Positions 26,292 to 37,541 of a stretch of DNA of 64,000 nt are shown piece after piece. The position numbers and the translations under genes were made by a program. Origin of the DNA: Acidovorax_G lacteus (GTDB taxonomy: Bacteria; Pseudomonadota; Gammaproteobacteria; Burkholderiales; Burkholderiaceae_C); assembly GCF_039540375.1 (NCBI RefSeq), contig NZ_BAABEX010000007.1, forward strand, positions 620,001 through 684,000, in the 5' to 3' direction. The notes below the pieces were generated by a model that was not told the DNA's origin, made no database searches, and saw only the letters and a program-made list of their open reading frames with translations. Every line of letters begins with the position of its first letter. The first letter of the stretch is position 1.

Positions 26292-27797
26292 TCAGACCGC
26301 CTCGGCATTCGGGAGTGCAAGCCGCGATGTGTCCTCGCCCTGCTCTTCGGCACCGACACGGCCTTCGTTAAGTTGGGCAATCGAGTCTTCGGTGATGTCG
26401 CCAGTTACATAGACACCGTCGAAGCAAGAGGCATCGAAGCCGTCCAGCGAGGTATTGAGCCGGGCGATGGCTCGCTTCATCCCTTCCACGTCCTGGTAGA
26501 TCAGGGCGTCACAGCCAATCGCCTGCCTCACCTCCTCCACCGTTCTTCCATGGGCAACCAACTCACTGGTCGTCGGCATGTCAATGCCGTACACATTGGG
26601 ATAGCGCACCGGGGGGGCCGCGCTGGCCAGATAGACCTTGCGAGCACCCGCATCGCGGGCCATCTGCACGATCTCACGGGATGTGGTGCCACGAACGATG
26701 GAGTCGTCCACCAAGAGCACGTTACGCCCCTTGAACTCGCTTGCGATGACGTTCAACTTTTGCCGCACGGACTTCTTCCGGACGCCTTGCCCCGGCATGA
26801 TGAACGTACGCCCGACATAGCGGTTTTTGACAAACCCCTCCCGGTAAGGCACTCCCAGCAGGTGCGCGAGCTGAGTGGCGCTGGGGCGGCTGGATTCCGG
26901 GATTGGGATGATCACATCAATCTCGGTGGGCGGCACTGTAGACACCACCCGCTTGGCCAGCGCCTCGCCAAGATTCAACCGTGCCTGATAGACCGAGATA
27001 CCGTCCAGGACGGAGTCGGGGCGGGCCAGATACACAAACTCGAAGATACAGGGATGCAGCTTGGGGGCGTCCGCGCACTGTCGCGCATGCACTGTGCCAT
27101 CAAGCGAGACAAAGATCGCCTCACCAGGCGCAATGTCTCGCTCAAACGCATGCGAGGTCCCCTCGAGCGCCACAGACTCGCTACCCACCATGACCGTGCC
27201 ATCGGCCCCACGCCCGAGCGAAAGCGGTCTGATGCCATGAGGATCTCTGAAAGCCAACAGACCATGGCCTGCAATGAGCGCGATCACCGCGTATGAACCA
27301 CGAATACGCTGGTGAACCGCGCGCACAGCAGTGAACACGTCCTCTGGCTGTAGGGGTACGCCGCGCGTGGCCCGCTCCAGTTCGTGTGCGAACACGTTGA
27401 GCAGGACTTCGGAGTCGCTTTCCGTATTGGTATGCCGGTGATCCGTTTGAAAAAGCTCGGAGCGCAGGCTGCGCGCATTGGTCAGGTTACCGTTGTGCAC
27501 CAGCACAATGCCGAAAGGAGCGTTCACGTAGAAAGGCTGAGCCTCCTCTTCGCTGTAGGCATTTCCAGCCGTCGGATAGCGGACCTGCCCGAGCCCCACG
27601 TTGCCGGGAAGCGCTCTCATGTTGCGGGTTCGGAACACATCGCGCACCATTCCTTTGGCTTTGTGCATGAAGAACTTGCGCCCCTGCTGCGTAACGATCC
27701 CAGCCGCATCCTGTCCCCGATGCTGGAGCAGTAGCAAGGCGTCATAGATCAGCTGATTGACGGGGGCCGTACTGACGACACCGACGATTCCACACAT
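26292..27797 (-). CDS. purF: Amidophosphoribosyltransferase
   Basis: 501-residue enzyme for the first step of purine synthesis, making phosphoribosylamine from PRPP and glutamine. The N-terminal glutaminase begins MCGIVGVVS, so C2 becomes the nucleophile once Met is removed. The C-terminal phosphoribosyltransferase has the PRPP motif VLLVDDSIVRGTTS. This fixes the start at 27797; residues encoded upstream of it are not family-like. The gene is in the classic folC-SPOR-cvpA-purF order known from E. coli, 86 bp after cvpA. Confidence 0.97.
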   Translation of the reverse strand: MCGIVGVVSTAPVNQLIYDALLLLQHRGQDAAGIVTQQGRKFFMHKAKGMVRDVFRTRNMRALPGNVGLGQVRYPTAGNAYSEEEAQPFYVNAPFGIVLVHNGNLTNARSLRSELFQTDHRHTNTESDSEVLLNVFAHELERATRGVPLQPEDVFTAVRAVHQRIRGSYAVIALIAGHGLLAFRDPHGIRPLSLGRGADGTVMVGSESVALEGTSHAFERDIAPGEAIFVSLDGTVHARQCADAPKLHPCIFEFVYLARPDSVLDGISVYQARLNLGEALAKRVVSTVPPTEIDVIIPIPESSRPSATQLAHLLGVPYREGFVKNRYVGRTFIMPGQGVRKKSVRQKLNVIASEFKGRNVLLVDDSIVRGTTSREIVQMARDAGARKVYLASAAPPVRYPNVYGIDMPTTSELVAHGRTVEEVRQAIGCDALIYQDVEGMKRAIARLNTSLDGFDASCFDGVYVTGDITEDSIAQLNEGRVGAEEQGEDTSRLALPNAEAV

Positions 27798-27883
27798 AGT
27801 TTTCTTCCGTATGCGTGCGGGGCTACCCCACACTTCTTTGCACAATTGGTTGGCGACTCAACACCCATGCAACGACTGTCAGC

Positions 27884-28375
27884 CTAGCGAACCGGCAGGC
27901 GCTGCGCCAGAGACGCAGGTGCCCATTGAGCCGCGAAATACACCGCTTCTTCCATCCATTTGGCAGTCCAGGCCTCGCCCCACCAGCGCTCGGTTCGCAG
28001 AGGTGTCAGCAAGAGCACGTAGGCTGCCAAAACAATCACCACGGCGGCTCTGATAGCCCCGAACAGCGCACCAAGCGCCCGGTCCGCCGGCTGGAGGCCG
28101 AGGGCACGCGCCAAGCGCTGCCCAAGCCAGGCCAGCAAACTGCACGCAAACAAAGCCGCCACGAACACCACAGCAAAGGCAGCGCCATAGCGCAGGGAGG
28201 GCTCCCAGTCGTGCCACGGCCCTACCTCAGACACGCCATCGGCCAACAGCCTTGCACAACCAAATGCAGCCACCCACGCCAAAAGCGACAGCACTTCGTA
28301 CACGACGCCGCGCCAAGCGCCAACAACGACTGATATCGTCAGGACGCCCAGCACCACCCAATCCAGCATAGCCAT
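27884..28375 (-). CDS. cvpA: CvpA family inner-membrane protein
   Basis: 163-residue protein with four hydrophobic segments (about 4-22, 28-45, 66-88 and 105-122). It begins MAMLDWVVLGVLTISVVVG, the usual CvpA start. E. coli CvpA was named for colicin V production and its true role is unclear. A second in-frame ATG two codons later is also possible. It lies between the SPOR gene (23 bp) and purF in a conserved operon. Confidence 0.92.
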   Translation of the reverse strand: MAMLDWVVLGVLTISVVVGAWRGVVYEVLSLLAWVAAFGCARLLADGVSEVGPWHDWEPSLRYGAAFAVVFVAALFACSLLAWLGQRLARALGLQPADRALGALFGAIRAAVVIVLAAYVLLLTPLRTERWWGEAWTAKWMEEAVYFAAQWAPASLAQRLPVR

Positions 28376-28398
28376 AGCGGCTCGCGATTCCGGATTCG

Positions 28399-29214
28399 TT
28401 ACAACGACAACACGGAAGCAGGCAGATCCAAGGCCTTGACGCGCGCAGCAGCGCGGTCGGCCTCAGCTTTGGAGCTGAACGGCCCCACCCTTACCCGAAC
28501 CCGCTTGCCGTCCTTGGTGTCGATCGCATGCGTATACGTCTTGAGGCCAGATCGCTCCAATTTGGCACGAACCTCTCGCACCTTTTCTGCGTCCCCAAAC
28601 GCACCCACCTGTACCACGTAACGAGCATCTTCAGCCGATGCAGTGCCAGTGTTGGCATTGTCTGTACCGCGCCCCTCCAGCAATGCCCGGGCCCGCTGAC
28701 CATCGTCTTGCCGAGTGGGTCTCACGGGCTCAACAGGAGCCGCAGGCGCGGCGGGCTTGGTAGAGTCTCTTGACTGAGCACCTGCAGCCGGCAGAGAGGC
28801 GGCCGCGGCCGGCTGCTTGGCAGCGGGCTTCGAAGGCACCACCTCCTCGCCATCGAGGATACCTGCCGCTTGTACAGGCGAATGCGGTTGTACTTTGGGC
28901 TGCGACACTACCGCTCCAGCGGGCGAAGGATGTTGCGCAGCGGAAGCGACGGCAGCTGGCACTGCCAAAGGGGCTGATTTTTGCCGGTCAGGTATATCTA
29001 TGGGTATGTCGACAGGTATCGGCCTGGGCTGTGTGTCGAACAAGACAGGGAAGCCGACGACGCCGACCCCGATCAATACAGCAGCACCAATCAACCGGTG
29101 ACGGGCACGTCGCCTCATCACCTCGACCGACTCGACAGGAGACGCCCGACCACGTCGGCTCGCCTTCTCATCAGGCGGGGTACGCCCGAGCCACGGAAAC
29201 TGAAAAAACGCCAT
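28399..29214 (-). CDS. SPOR-domain membrane protein (DedD-like)
   Basis: 271-residue protein anchored by one membrane helix at about 37-57 (RLIGAAVLIGVGVVGFPVLF). A long Pro/Ala/Lys-rich linker (about 60-185) follows, then a C-terminal SPOR domain (about 192-270; RYVVQVGAFGDAEKVREV and VRVGPFSSKAEADRA). SPOR domains bind denuded peptidoglycan at the division septum. Its position between folC and cvpA matches E. coli dedD. N-terminus in the cytoplasm and SPOR in the periplasm is the expected layout. Confidence 0.9.
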   Translation of the reverse strand: MAFFQFPWLGRTPPDEKASRRGRASPVESVEVMRRRARHRLIGAAVLIGVGVVGFPVLFDTQPRPIPVDIPIDIPDRQKSAPLAVPAAVASAAQHPSPAGAVVSQPKVQPHSPVQAAGILDGEEVVPSKPAAKQPAAAASLPAAGAQSRDSTKPAAPAAPVEPVRPTRQDDGQRARALLEGRGTDNANTGTASAEDARYVVQVGAFGDAEKVREVRAKLERSGLKTYTHAIDTKDGKRVRVRVGPFSSKAEADRAAARVKALDLPASVLSL

Positions 29215-29235
29215 GGATCAAGAGAGGCCGGTCAA

Positions 29236-30567
29236 TCAGGCTTGAAGGTGCTTGGCCTGCAGACGCGGCACACCTTCTTGAAGCACACCGCCGACCGTAT
29301 AGAAAGAACCGAAAACCGCGATTCTATCAGCCGTGTCCGCAGCGCCAACGGCCGCTGCCAGGGCCTCAGTAGGGCTGCCGTAAGCGGCGGCGGTGCCCCC
29401 CTTGCGCCTACCGGTTACCACCTCAATTGCATGCCATTTGTGTAGCAGGTTCTGAGCACTTTCAGCCCGCGAAGTCGGCAGATCGGTGAAGTACCAGTGG
29501 TCTACGAGGGGTGCCATTTTGGTGAGCATGGGACCCAGATCCTTGTCAGCCATGGCACCAAAAACAGCATGCGTGGCCGGATAGAACCCCATAGCGTCCA
29601 AGTTGGCCATCAACGCGGCCACTGAATGCGGATTGTGTGCAACATCCAACACCAAAGTCGGCTGCCCTGGCACGATTTGAAAGCGCCCAGGCAGTTCGAC
29701 CATCGCAAGGCCGCTCCGAATGGCTTGCGCGGTCACGGGCAACTGCTGTCGTAGGGCCATGAGGGCCGCAATGGCCCCCGAGGCATTGAGCAACTGATTC
29801 GCACCACGCAAACCTGGATAGCCGAGCCCGGCATAGCGACGGCCACGCCCCGCCCATGACCATTGCTGCTTGTCACCCGAGTAGTTGAAGTCGCGCCCCA
29901 TCAACCACAGGTCTGCTCCGACCTCTCGAGCGTGGTCCACGACGCTGTTCGGTGCCACCGGATCACTGACGATCACCGGTCGCCCCGTGCGCATGATGCC
30001 CGCCTTCTCACGCCCAATGGACTCACGGTCCGGCCCCAGAAACTCGGCATGATCGATATCGATGCTGGTGATCACCGAGCAGTCGGCGTCGATGATATTG
30101 GTAGCATCCAAACGACCTCCCAGACCGACCTCCAAGATCACGACATCTGGCAGGGAGTGCGCCATAAGACGCATGATTGCCAGCGTGGTGAACTCGAAGT
30201 AAGTCAGGGCTACTTCGTCGCCATTGCGTGTGCGAGCATGCTCTACAGCATCGAAATGGGTCAACAAGTCGTCAGACGACACCACTTCGCCGTGCAGTCG
30301 GCAACGCTCCTCAAACCGCACAAGATGCGGAGACGCATAGACAGCCGTTCGGTAGCCCGCCTGCAAACAAATCGCCTCCAGCATCGCGCACGTGGAGCCC
30401 TTCCCATTGGTTCCGGCAACCGTAATGACCGGGCAAGCGAATTGAAGACCCAAGCGACGGGCTACCCTCCCTACCCTGTCAAGGCCCATGGCGATACCAG
30501 CAGGATGGAGTTGCTCGCAGTAGCGAAGCCATCCCTCAAGTGTGTGGATTACGGGTTTGCTGTGCAT
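29236..30567 (-). CDS. folC: Bifunctional folylpolyglutamate/dihydrofolate synthase
   Basis: 443-residue Mur-ligase-type enzyme that adds glutamates to folates and makes dihydrofolate. The ATP-binding loop is VAGTNGKGSTCAMLE. SPHLVRFEERCRLHGE, DIDHAEFLG and the second-half LDVAHNPHSV are family landmarks. I chose the ATG at 30567 (MHSKPVIHTLEGWL), which fits the family N-terminus. The open frame continues far upstream but runs antisense to the ArsC-like gene. First gene of the folC-SPOR-cvpA-purF operon. Confidence 0.94.
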   Translation of the reverse strand: MHSKPVIHTLEGWLRYCEQLHPAGIAMGLDRVGRVARRLGLQFACPVITVAGTNGKGSTCAMLEAICLQAGYRTAVYASPHLVRFEERCRLHGEVVSSDDLLTHFDAVEHARTRNGDEVALTYFEFTTLAIMRLMAHSLPDVVILEVGLGGRLDATNIIDADCSVITSIDIDHAEFLGPDRESIGREKAGIMRTGRPVIVSDPVAPNSVVDHAREVGADLWLMGRDFNYSGDKQQWSWAGRGRRYAGLGYPGLRGANQLLNASGAIAALMALRQQLPVTAQAIRSGLAMVELPGRFQIVPGQPTLVLDVAHNPHSVAALMANLDAMGFYPATHAVFGAMADKDLGPMLTKMAPLVDHWYFTDLPTSRAESAQNLLHKWHAIEVVTGRRKGGTAAAYGSPTEALAAAVGAADTADRIAVFGSFYTVGGVLQEGVPRLQAKHLQA

Positions 30568-30630
30568 TTCGTCGCGGATTGTCGCCGACCCAGCAAACCC
30601 TTTCGCGCTCGTCACAGATATGCTGTGCAG

Positions 30631-31011
30631 ATGCATCACGTCATCCTTTACGCCATTCCACAGTGTGACACCGTCAAGAAGGCGCGCCTCTGGCTGTCCG
30701 AGCGCGGCATCTCTTATCAGTTCTACGACTACAAAAGACAGAGTTTCCCAGCAGATCGCTGGGACGTCTGGACACAGCGGATAGGTCGGGACCGGCTGAT
30801 CAACCGGCAAGGCACCACTTGGAGAAAGCTCGCGGCCTCCGATCAAGACAAGGCGCTGGCCAGCGACGAGGCAGCATTGGAGCTTGCCTTGGCCCAACCG
30901 AGCGTGATCAAACGCCCCGTTGTGGAGTGGTCCAACGCGAGCGGTTTGCATGTATCCGTTGGTTTCACCCCGGAACTGTGGGAGCGCTGGCATCTCGAAA
31001 CTGGAGACTAG
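30631..31011 (+). CDS. ArsC/Spx-family reductase-like protein (YffB type)
   Basis: 126-residue thioredoxin-fold protein. YAIPQCDTVKKARLWL contains the single active-site cysteine of this family, followed by RGISYQFYDYKR and the VIKRPVVEW motif near residue 98. These features match YffB-like proteins, whose substrate is unknown; it is probably not an arsenate reductase. It diverges from folC with 63 bp between the starts. The open frame upstream of 30631 is antisense to folC and not counted. Confidence 0.85.
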   Translation: MHHVILYAIPQCDTVKKARLWLSERGISYQFYDYKRQSFPADRWDVWTQRIGRDRLINRQGTTWRKLAASDQDKALASDEAALELALAQPSVIKRPVVEWSNASGLHVSVGFTPELWERWHLETGD

Positions 31012-31138
31012 TCTCGCCCGAGACCACTACCCAGTATTCGACGCCTCGGCGATGAGTCCCTCCGCTGAGCGCAGCGAAGGTCATCCCGCACGAACAGTGG
31101 CGCGTTGAAAGGGTATCTCGCGCCCAAAGAGGAACGTT

Positions 31139-31780
31139 ATGAAATATCCCGTTGCAGTGTTGCTGCTGTCCACCGCCTTCTCTGTGAACGCACAGGAGAT
31201 GGGACGCGTGATCTCTGCCACCCCCATCATTCAACAAGTCGGAGTGCCACAACAGTACTGCGGGCAGGAGACCGTATACGGTCAGCCTCGAACCAGCGGG
31301 GCTGGCGCAGTGTTGGGCGCCGTGGCGGGAGGTGCCGCCGGGAATGCGATCGGAAAGGGCAGCGGCCGAGCTGCGGCTACAGCGCTTGGCGTGATTGGCG
31401 GCGCAGTGCTTGGCAACCATATCGAAGGCCAAGGTCGGCCCTCCTATGAGACTGTGCAGCGCTGCACCACGGAAACCCACTACGAAAACCGTACTGTGGG
31501 CTACCAAGTGGTGTACGAGTACGCAGGGAGACAATACACCACGCGCACCCAAACAGACCCTGGAAACTGGCTTCCTGTGTCGATACAACCCGCGACCGAT
31601 CGGCCCGGACGGGTGTACTCAACGCAACCTGATCCATACGGGGCCTACACCCCACCCGCTGTCACAACATATCCTGTGCCCCCCGCATACATTCAAGGCC
31701 CTACGGTCATCGAATACAGCAGCCCTGGCTATCGCCCGTATCCGCCACCATCATCCCACGCGAATCCCTACTGGCGCTGA
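31139..31780 (+). CDS. Glycine-zipper envelope protein (17 kDa surface-antigen type)
   Basis: 213-residue exported protein. A signal peptide (MKYPVAVLLLSTAFSVNAQE) is followed by a glycine-zipper region (about 57-100; GAVLGAVAGGAAGNAIGKG and GVIGGAVLGNHIEG), as in the 17 kDa surface antigen/Rick_17kDa domain. The C-terminal third is rich in Pro and Tyr. There is no lipobox cysteine at the cleavage site, so it is not an obvious lipoprotein. A role in the envelope is inferred. A ribosome site (AGGAACG) lies just before the ATG. Confidence 0.82.
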   Translation: MKYPVAVLLLSTAFSVNAQEMGRVISATPIIQQVGVPQQYCGQETVYGQPRTSGAGAVLGAVAGGAAGNAIGKGSGRAAATALGVIGGAVLGNHIEGQGRPSYETVQRCTTETHYENRTVGYQVVYEYAGRQYTTRTQTDPGNWLPVSIQPATDRPGRVYSTQPDPYGAYTPPAVTTYPVPPAYIQGPTVIEYSSPGYRPYPPPSSHANPYWR

Positions 31781-31856
31781 GCACGATCCGACGTCTGACG
31801 ATTAGTCAGACCCCAAGTACGATCAATACGGCATGGGCATCTGGGACAATGAGGCC

Positions 31857-32567
31857 ATGACCATCACACCAAATGCTGACCCGGCAGAGCTCTCCAAGTT
31901 TTCCGAACTTGCACACCGCTGGTGGGATACCGAAAGCGAGTTCAAGCCTCTTCACGCCCTAAATCCACTGCGCCTCCGCTGGATTGACGAACATGCCCTG
32001 TTGGCGGGGAAGAGGGTTGTAGACATTGGCTGCGGGGGCGGCATTCTGGCCGATGCGATGGCCCGCAAACAGGCCGACGTATTGGGCATTGACCTTGCCA
32101 CCAAGTCACTCCGCGTCGCACAGCTTCACGCGCTCGAAGCAGGAACTCCGAACGTTCGGTACCGTGAAATCAGCGCGGAGGACCTAGCAGCCGAGCGCGC
32201 AGCAGAGTTCGATGTCGTGACCTGCATGGAAATGCTCGAGCACGTCCCAGATCCGGCATCCGTCGTAAATGCTTGCGCCGAGTTGGTACGACCCGATGGG
32301 TGGGTGTTCTTTTCCACCATCCATCGCAATGCCAAAGCCTTCGCCACGGCCATCGTGGCCGCAGAGTACCTGCTCCAGCTACTACCTCGCGGCACACATG
32401 AATACGCACGCATGATCAAGCCCAGCGAGCTGGCCACTTACTGCCGCAACGCAGGGCTTACTGTGGTGGACTTGACTGGCATGGGCTACCACCCAGTCAC
32501 GCAACGGTACTTCCTGCATCAGGACACATCCGTCAACTATCTGCTTGCGGCGAGGCGCCTCGCATGA
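31857..32567 (+). CDS. ubiG: Ubiquinone biosynthesis O-methyltransferase
   Basis: 236-residue SAM-dependent methyltransferase that carries out both O-methylation steps of ubiquinone synthesis. The SAM motif is VVDIGCGGGILADAMA, with the ELAHRWWDTESEFKPLH N-terminal block and YARMIKPSEL segment typical of UbiG. The start at 31857 (MTITPNADPAEL) fits other family members. An in-frame ATG at 31833 lies in what looks like leader sequence. It overlaps gph by 4 bp, a common UbiG-Gph pairing in betaproteobacteria. Confidence 0.95.
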   Translation: MTITPNADPAELSKFSELAHRWWDTESEFKPLHALNPLRLRWIDEHALLAGKRVVDIGCGGGILADAMARKQADVLGIDLATKSLRVAQLHALEAGTPNVRYREISAEDLAAERAAEFDVVTCMEMLEHVPDPASVVNACAELVRPDGWVFFSTIHRNAKAFATAIVAAEYLLQLLPRGTHEYARMIKPSELATYCRNAGLTVVDLTGMGYHPVTQRYFLHQDTSVNYLLAARRLA

Positions 32568-33232
32568 ATACCGCACGCCCTGCCGCAGTACTGTTCGATT
32601 TGGACGGCACGCTACTGGACAGTGCTCCAGACCTGGGAGCGGCTGCCGACAGTTTGCGCACGCGCCGAGGACTGTCGAACTTGCCCTTGGAACACTACCG
32701 CCCAGCAGCAGGTGCAGGAGCGCGTGGTCTGCTAAAGGTGGCCTTCGGCATCGAGCAAGACCACCCGGACTTTGCAGGCCTCCGGGACGAGTTCTTTTCC
32801 GCCTACGAGAACAGACTGACCGTGAACACCCGCCCTTTTGAGGGCATCATCGAGGTACTGCACGCTTTGCAGCGACATGGGACTCCATGGGGTGTGGTTA
32901 CCAACAAAGCCAGACGATTTGCAGAGCCCTTGACCCGGTCCATCTCGGGTTTCGATGGCTTGAGTGTGCTGGTCTGTGGAGACACCACCCCGTACAGCAA
33001 GCCACACCCTGCACCACTGCTGGAGGCGGCACGCGTTCTTGGGACCCCTGCCGAGGCTTGTTGGTATGTGGGCGACGATCTTCGCGATATGCAAGCTGCT
33101 GCTGCAGCAGGCATGTACGGAGTGGCCGCAGCCTACGGATACGTATCCAACCCCGACGATACACAACATTGGCCAGCGAAAAAGCGGATCAATCAACCTA
33201 TCGACCTCTTGAAACTGCTTTCGATCGCCTAA
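32564..33232 (+). CDS. gph: Phosphoglycolate phosphatase-like HAD hydrolase
   Basis: 222-residue HAD-superfamily phosphatase. The nucleophile motif is VLFDLDGTLLDSAPDL (DxD), followed by VVTNK (motif II), KPHPAP (motif III) and YVGDDLRDMQAA (motif IV). It removes phosphate from 2-phosphoglycolate in the family's reference enzyme; substrate range here is not proven. Its start overlaps the ubiG stop by 4 bp. The promoter for tmRNA overlaps its last codons. Confidence 0.9.
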   Translation: MNTARPAAVLFDLDGTLLDSAPDLGAAADSLRTRRGLSNLPLEHYRPAAGAGARGLLKVAFGIEQDHPDFAGLRDEFFSAYENRLTVNTRPFEGIIEVLHALQRHGTPWGVVTNKARRFAEPLTRSISGFDGLSVLVCGDTTPYSKPHPAPLLEAARVLGTPAEACWYVGDDLRDMQAAAAAGMYGVAAAYGYVSNPDDTQHWPAKKRINQPIDLLKLLSIA

Positions 33233-33235
33233 AAT
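33209..33235 (+). promoter_or_regulatory. Promoter of ssrA
   Basis: TTGAAA at 33209-33214, a 15-bp spacer (16 if the box is read as CTTGAA) and TAAAAT at 33230-33235, with the mature 5' end of tmRNA 10 bp further on. The boxes lie in the last codons and stop region of gph. Confidence 0.65.
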
Positions 33236-33244
33236 GAAAGGCTC

Positions 33245-33629
33245 GGGGCTGCCCTGGTTTCGACGTGGGTACAGCGTCGGTGTGGTGCATGTCGAGCTTG
33301 AGTCACGCTCGTAAATCTCGATTCAAAAAAGTAACTGCAAACGACGAACGTTTCGCACTCGCTGCTTAATTGCCAGTGAGCCTTGCAACAGTTGGCCTAT
33401 GGGCTGGGCAAGGGGGTCCGGGAAACCAGACCTCCCGGCTGCAAGGTGTATTTCATAGGCTGGCGGCTTTCTGGGCATCTTAGAAAGACGTGAGACACAA
33501 GGATGCTGGCTGTTGGGGTTGCGTGCGGCTGCGCGGCTTCAGCAGTGAGATTCCATACAGACCGCTAAACATGTAGATCTGCCCGGCAAAGGCTTGCGGA
33601 CGCGGGTTCAATTCCCGCCAGCTCCACCA
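33245..33629 (+). ncRNA. ssrA: Transfer-messenger RNA (tmRNA)
   Basis: 385-nt RNA that rescues stalled ribosomes. The 5' end GGGGCTG pairs with CAGCTCC near the 3' end, followed by A and encoded CCA, forming the tRNA-Ala-like acceptor. The T-arm GCGGGTTCAATTCCCGC is at 33600-33619. The tag frame reads ANDERFALAA then TAA (about 33337-33369), a typical betaproteobacterial tag with the first Ala supplied by the charged tRNA. Terminator and promoter flank it. Confidence 0.97.
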
Positions 33630-33636
33630 CAATCGT

Positions 33637-33670
33637 AAAGCCCAAGGCTCCATCGGAGCCTTGGGCTTTT
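33637..33670 (+). terminator. Intrinsic terminator of ssrA
   Basis: AAAGCCCAAGGCTCC-ATC-GGAGCCTTGGGCTTTT: a perfect long stem with short loop and T-tail, 8 bp after the tmRNA CCA. Confidence 0.92.
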
Positions 33671-33827
33671 CACTTCGCCCATCGTGGGAAGTTGCACCAA
33701 CACTGGCACAGTCATTCAAGCGTTCGGTGTACCCCCCCACAGGTAGCCGCCTGGCGGGTCCGCGAACACGCCAACTGCCACACCATCTCCGCACAAAGAT
33801 TCGGCCCAATAAAGATGGCGAACCATG

Positions 33828-33855
33828 AAAAAAGCCCCGCTATGCGGGGCCTTTT
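33828..33855 (-). terminator. Intrinsic terminator of the OmpA-like gene
   Basis: On the minus strand, GCCCCGC-ATA-GCGGGGC followed by TTTTTT. It ends 18 bp after the stop of the OmpA-like gene. Confidence 0.9.
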
Positions 33856-33872
33856 CGTTTGCGATCAATCGA

Positions 33873-34517
33873 TCAGTTGGCGCGGGTGCCCACCACTTCG
33901 ATTTCCACGCGGCGGTTCTTGGCACGGCCTTCAGCGGTCTTGTTGTCAGCCACAGGCTGCTTCTCGCCCTTGCCTTCGGTGTAAACGCGATTCTTTTCGA
34001 TGCCCTTGGACACCAGGTAGGCCTTCACGGCTTCAGCGCGGCGCACCGACAGCTTCTGGTTATAAGCGTCAGAACCCACGGAGTCGGTATGACCCACGGC
34101 GATGATCACTTCCAGGTTGATGCCCTTGACCTTGGACACCAGATCGTCCAGCTTGGCCTTGCCTTCGGCCTTCAGCACCGACTTGTCGAAGTCGAAGAAG
34201 GCGTCGGCAGCGTACGTCACCTTGGTGGCAGCGGGCGGCTGGGGAGCGGCTGCGGGAGCAGGAGCAGCAGCGGGAGCAGGTGCAGCGGCCGGAGCGGGTG
34301 CAGCAGCCGGAGCGGGTGCGGGAGCGGCGATCGCGCCGTCGCAACCAGCAGCAGCCGTTGCGGGCGTCCAGTTGGCATCGCGCCAGCAGTACTCGTTCGT
34401 GCCGTTCTTCCAGACTTGGCCGGAAGCATTGCGCCAGTTGTCCACGGTTTGTGCACCAGCGGCGGTTGCGAGCGCTGCAGAGGCAAACAACATCGCCACT
34501 TTGTTCAGTTTCTTCAT
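33873..34517 (-). CDS. OmpA-family outer-membrane/peptidoglycan-binding protein
   Basis: 214-residue envelope protein. A signal peptide (MKKLNKVAMLFASAALATAAGA) is followed by a ~35-residue segment with Trp (VDNWRNASGQVWKNGTNEYCW), a Pro/Ala repeat linker (about 70-95) and a C-terminal OmpA domain (about 100-210) with HTDSVGSDAYNQKLSVRRAEAV and NRRVEIEVVG, which binds peptidoglycan. No full N-terminal eight-strand barrel is present, so it is a short OmpA-like protein. AGGAG lies 5 bp before the ATG at 34517. Own terminator downstream. Confidence 0.92.
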   Translation of the reverse strand: MKKLNKVAMLFASAALATAAGAQTVDNWRNASGQVWKNGTNEYCWRDANWTPATAAAGCDGAIAAPAPAPAAAPAPAAAPAPAAAPAPAAAPQPPAATKVTYAADAFFDFDKSVLKAEGKAKLDDLVSKVKGINLEVIIAVGHTDSVGSDAYNQKLSVRRAEAVKAYLVSKGIEKNRVYTEGKGEKQPVADNKTAEGRAKNRRVEIEVVGTRAN

Positions 34518-34741
34518 GGTTCTCCTCTTGGGGAAAAAGCCGCAGCCGCGCTGCGAATCGGGGACGTTCAGGGTGACCATCACCAAAAACGTTCACTTGA
34601 TTGTGCCATACGTAACACAGAGGGCGCGAATGGATCGGTCCACTGCCCGTAGGACAAAACCGGAATCCCGCCGACCTGTTGCGACAGCGCTACAAAAGCT
34701 TGCGCCTAAAATGGGTGCCCTTTGCCGCATCCATCGCGCCC

Positions 34742-37423
<2,682 letters not shown>

Positions 37424-37474
37424 CCTGCCCCCCCCCCGCCCTGCCCGGCCCAGCACGGGGTTGCGCAGGGCACT

Positions 37475-37523
37475 TGCTATCAAATCAATAGCTACTCGTG
37501 CTTATTAAACAAGCACGAGCGGC
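37475..37523 (+). repeat. Dispersed palindromic repeat, copy 3 (gyrA-serC gap)
   Basis: TGCTATCAAATCAATAGC then GCTACTCGTGCTT-(7)-AAGCACGAGCGGC. The inner nine bases of the second stem pair perfectly, and two outer positions mismatch. It lies between gyrA and serC, 18 bp before the serC start. Confidence 0.85.
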
Positions 37524-37541
37524 CTAAAAGGCTTAGAACCC

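Noticed and set aside
28436..29445. Several plus-strand frames opposite the SPOR and folC genes
   Set aside because: Antisense shadows without family motifs.
33480..33809. Minus-strand frame over the 3' half of tmRNA
   Set aside because: It is covered by ssrA and its terminator; no protein features.
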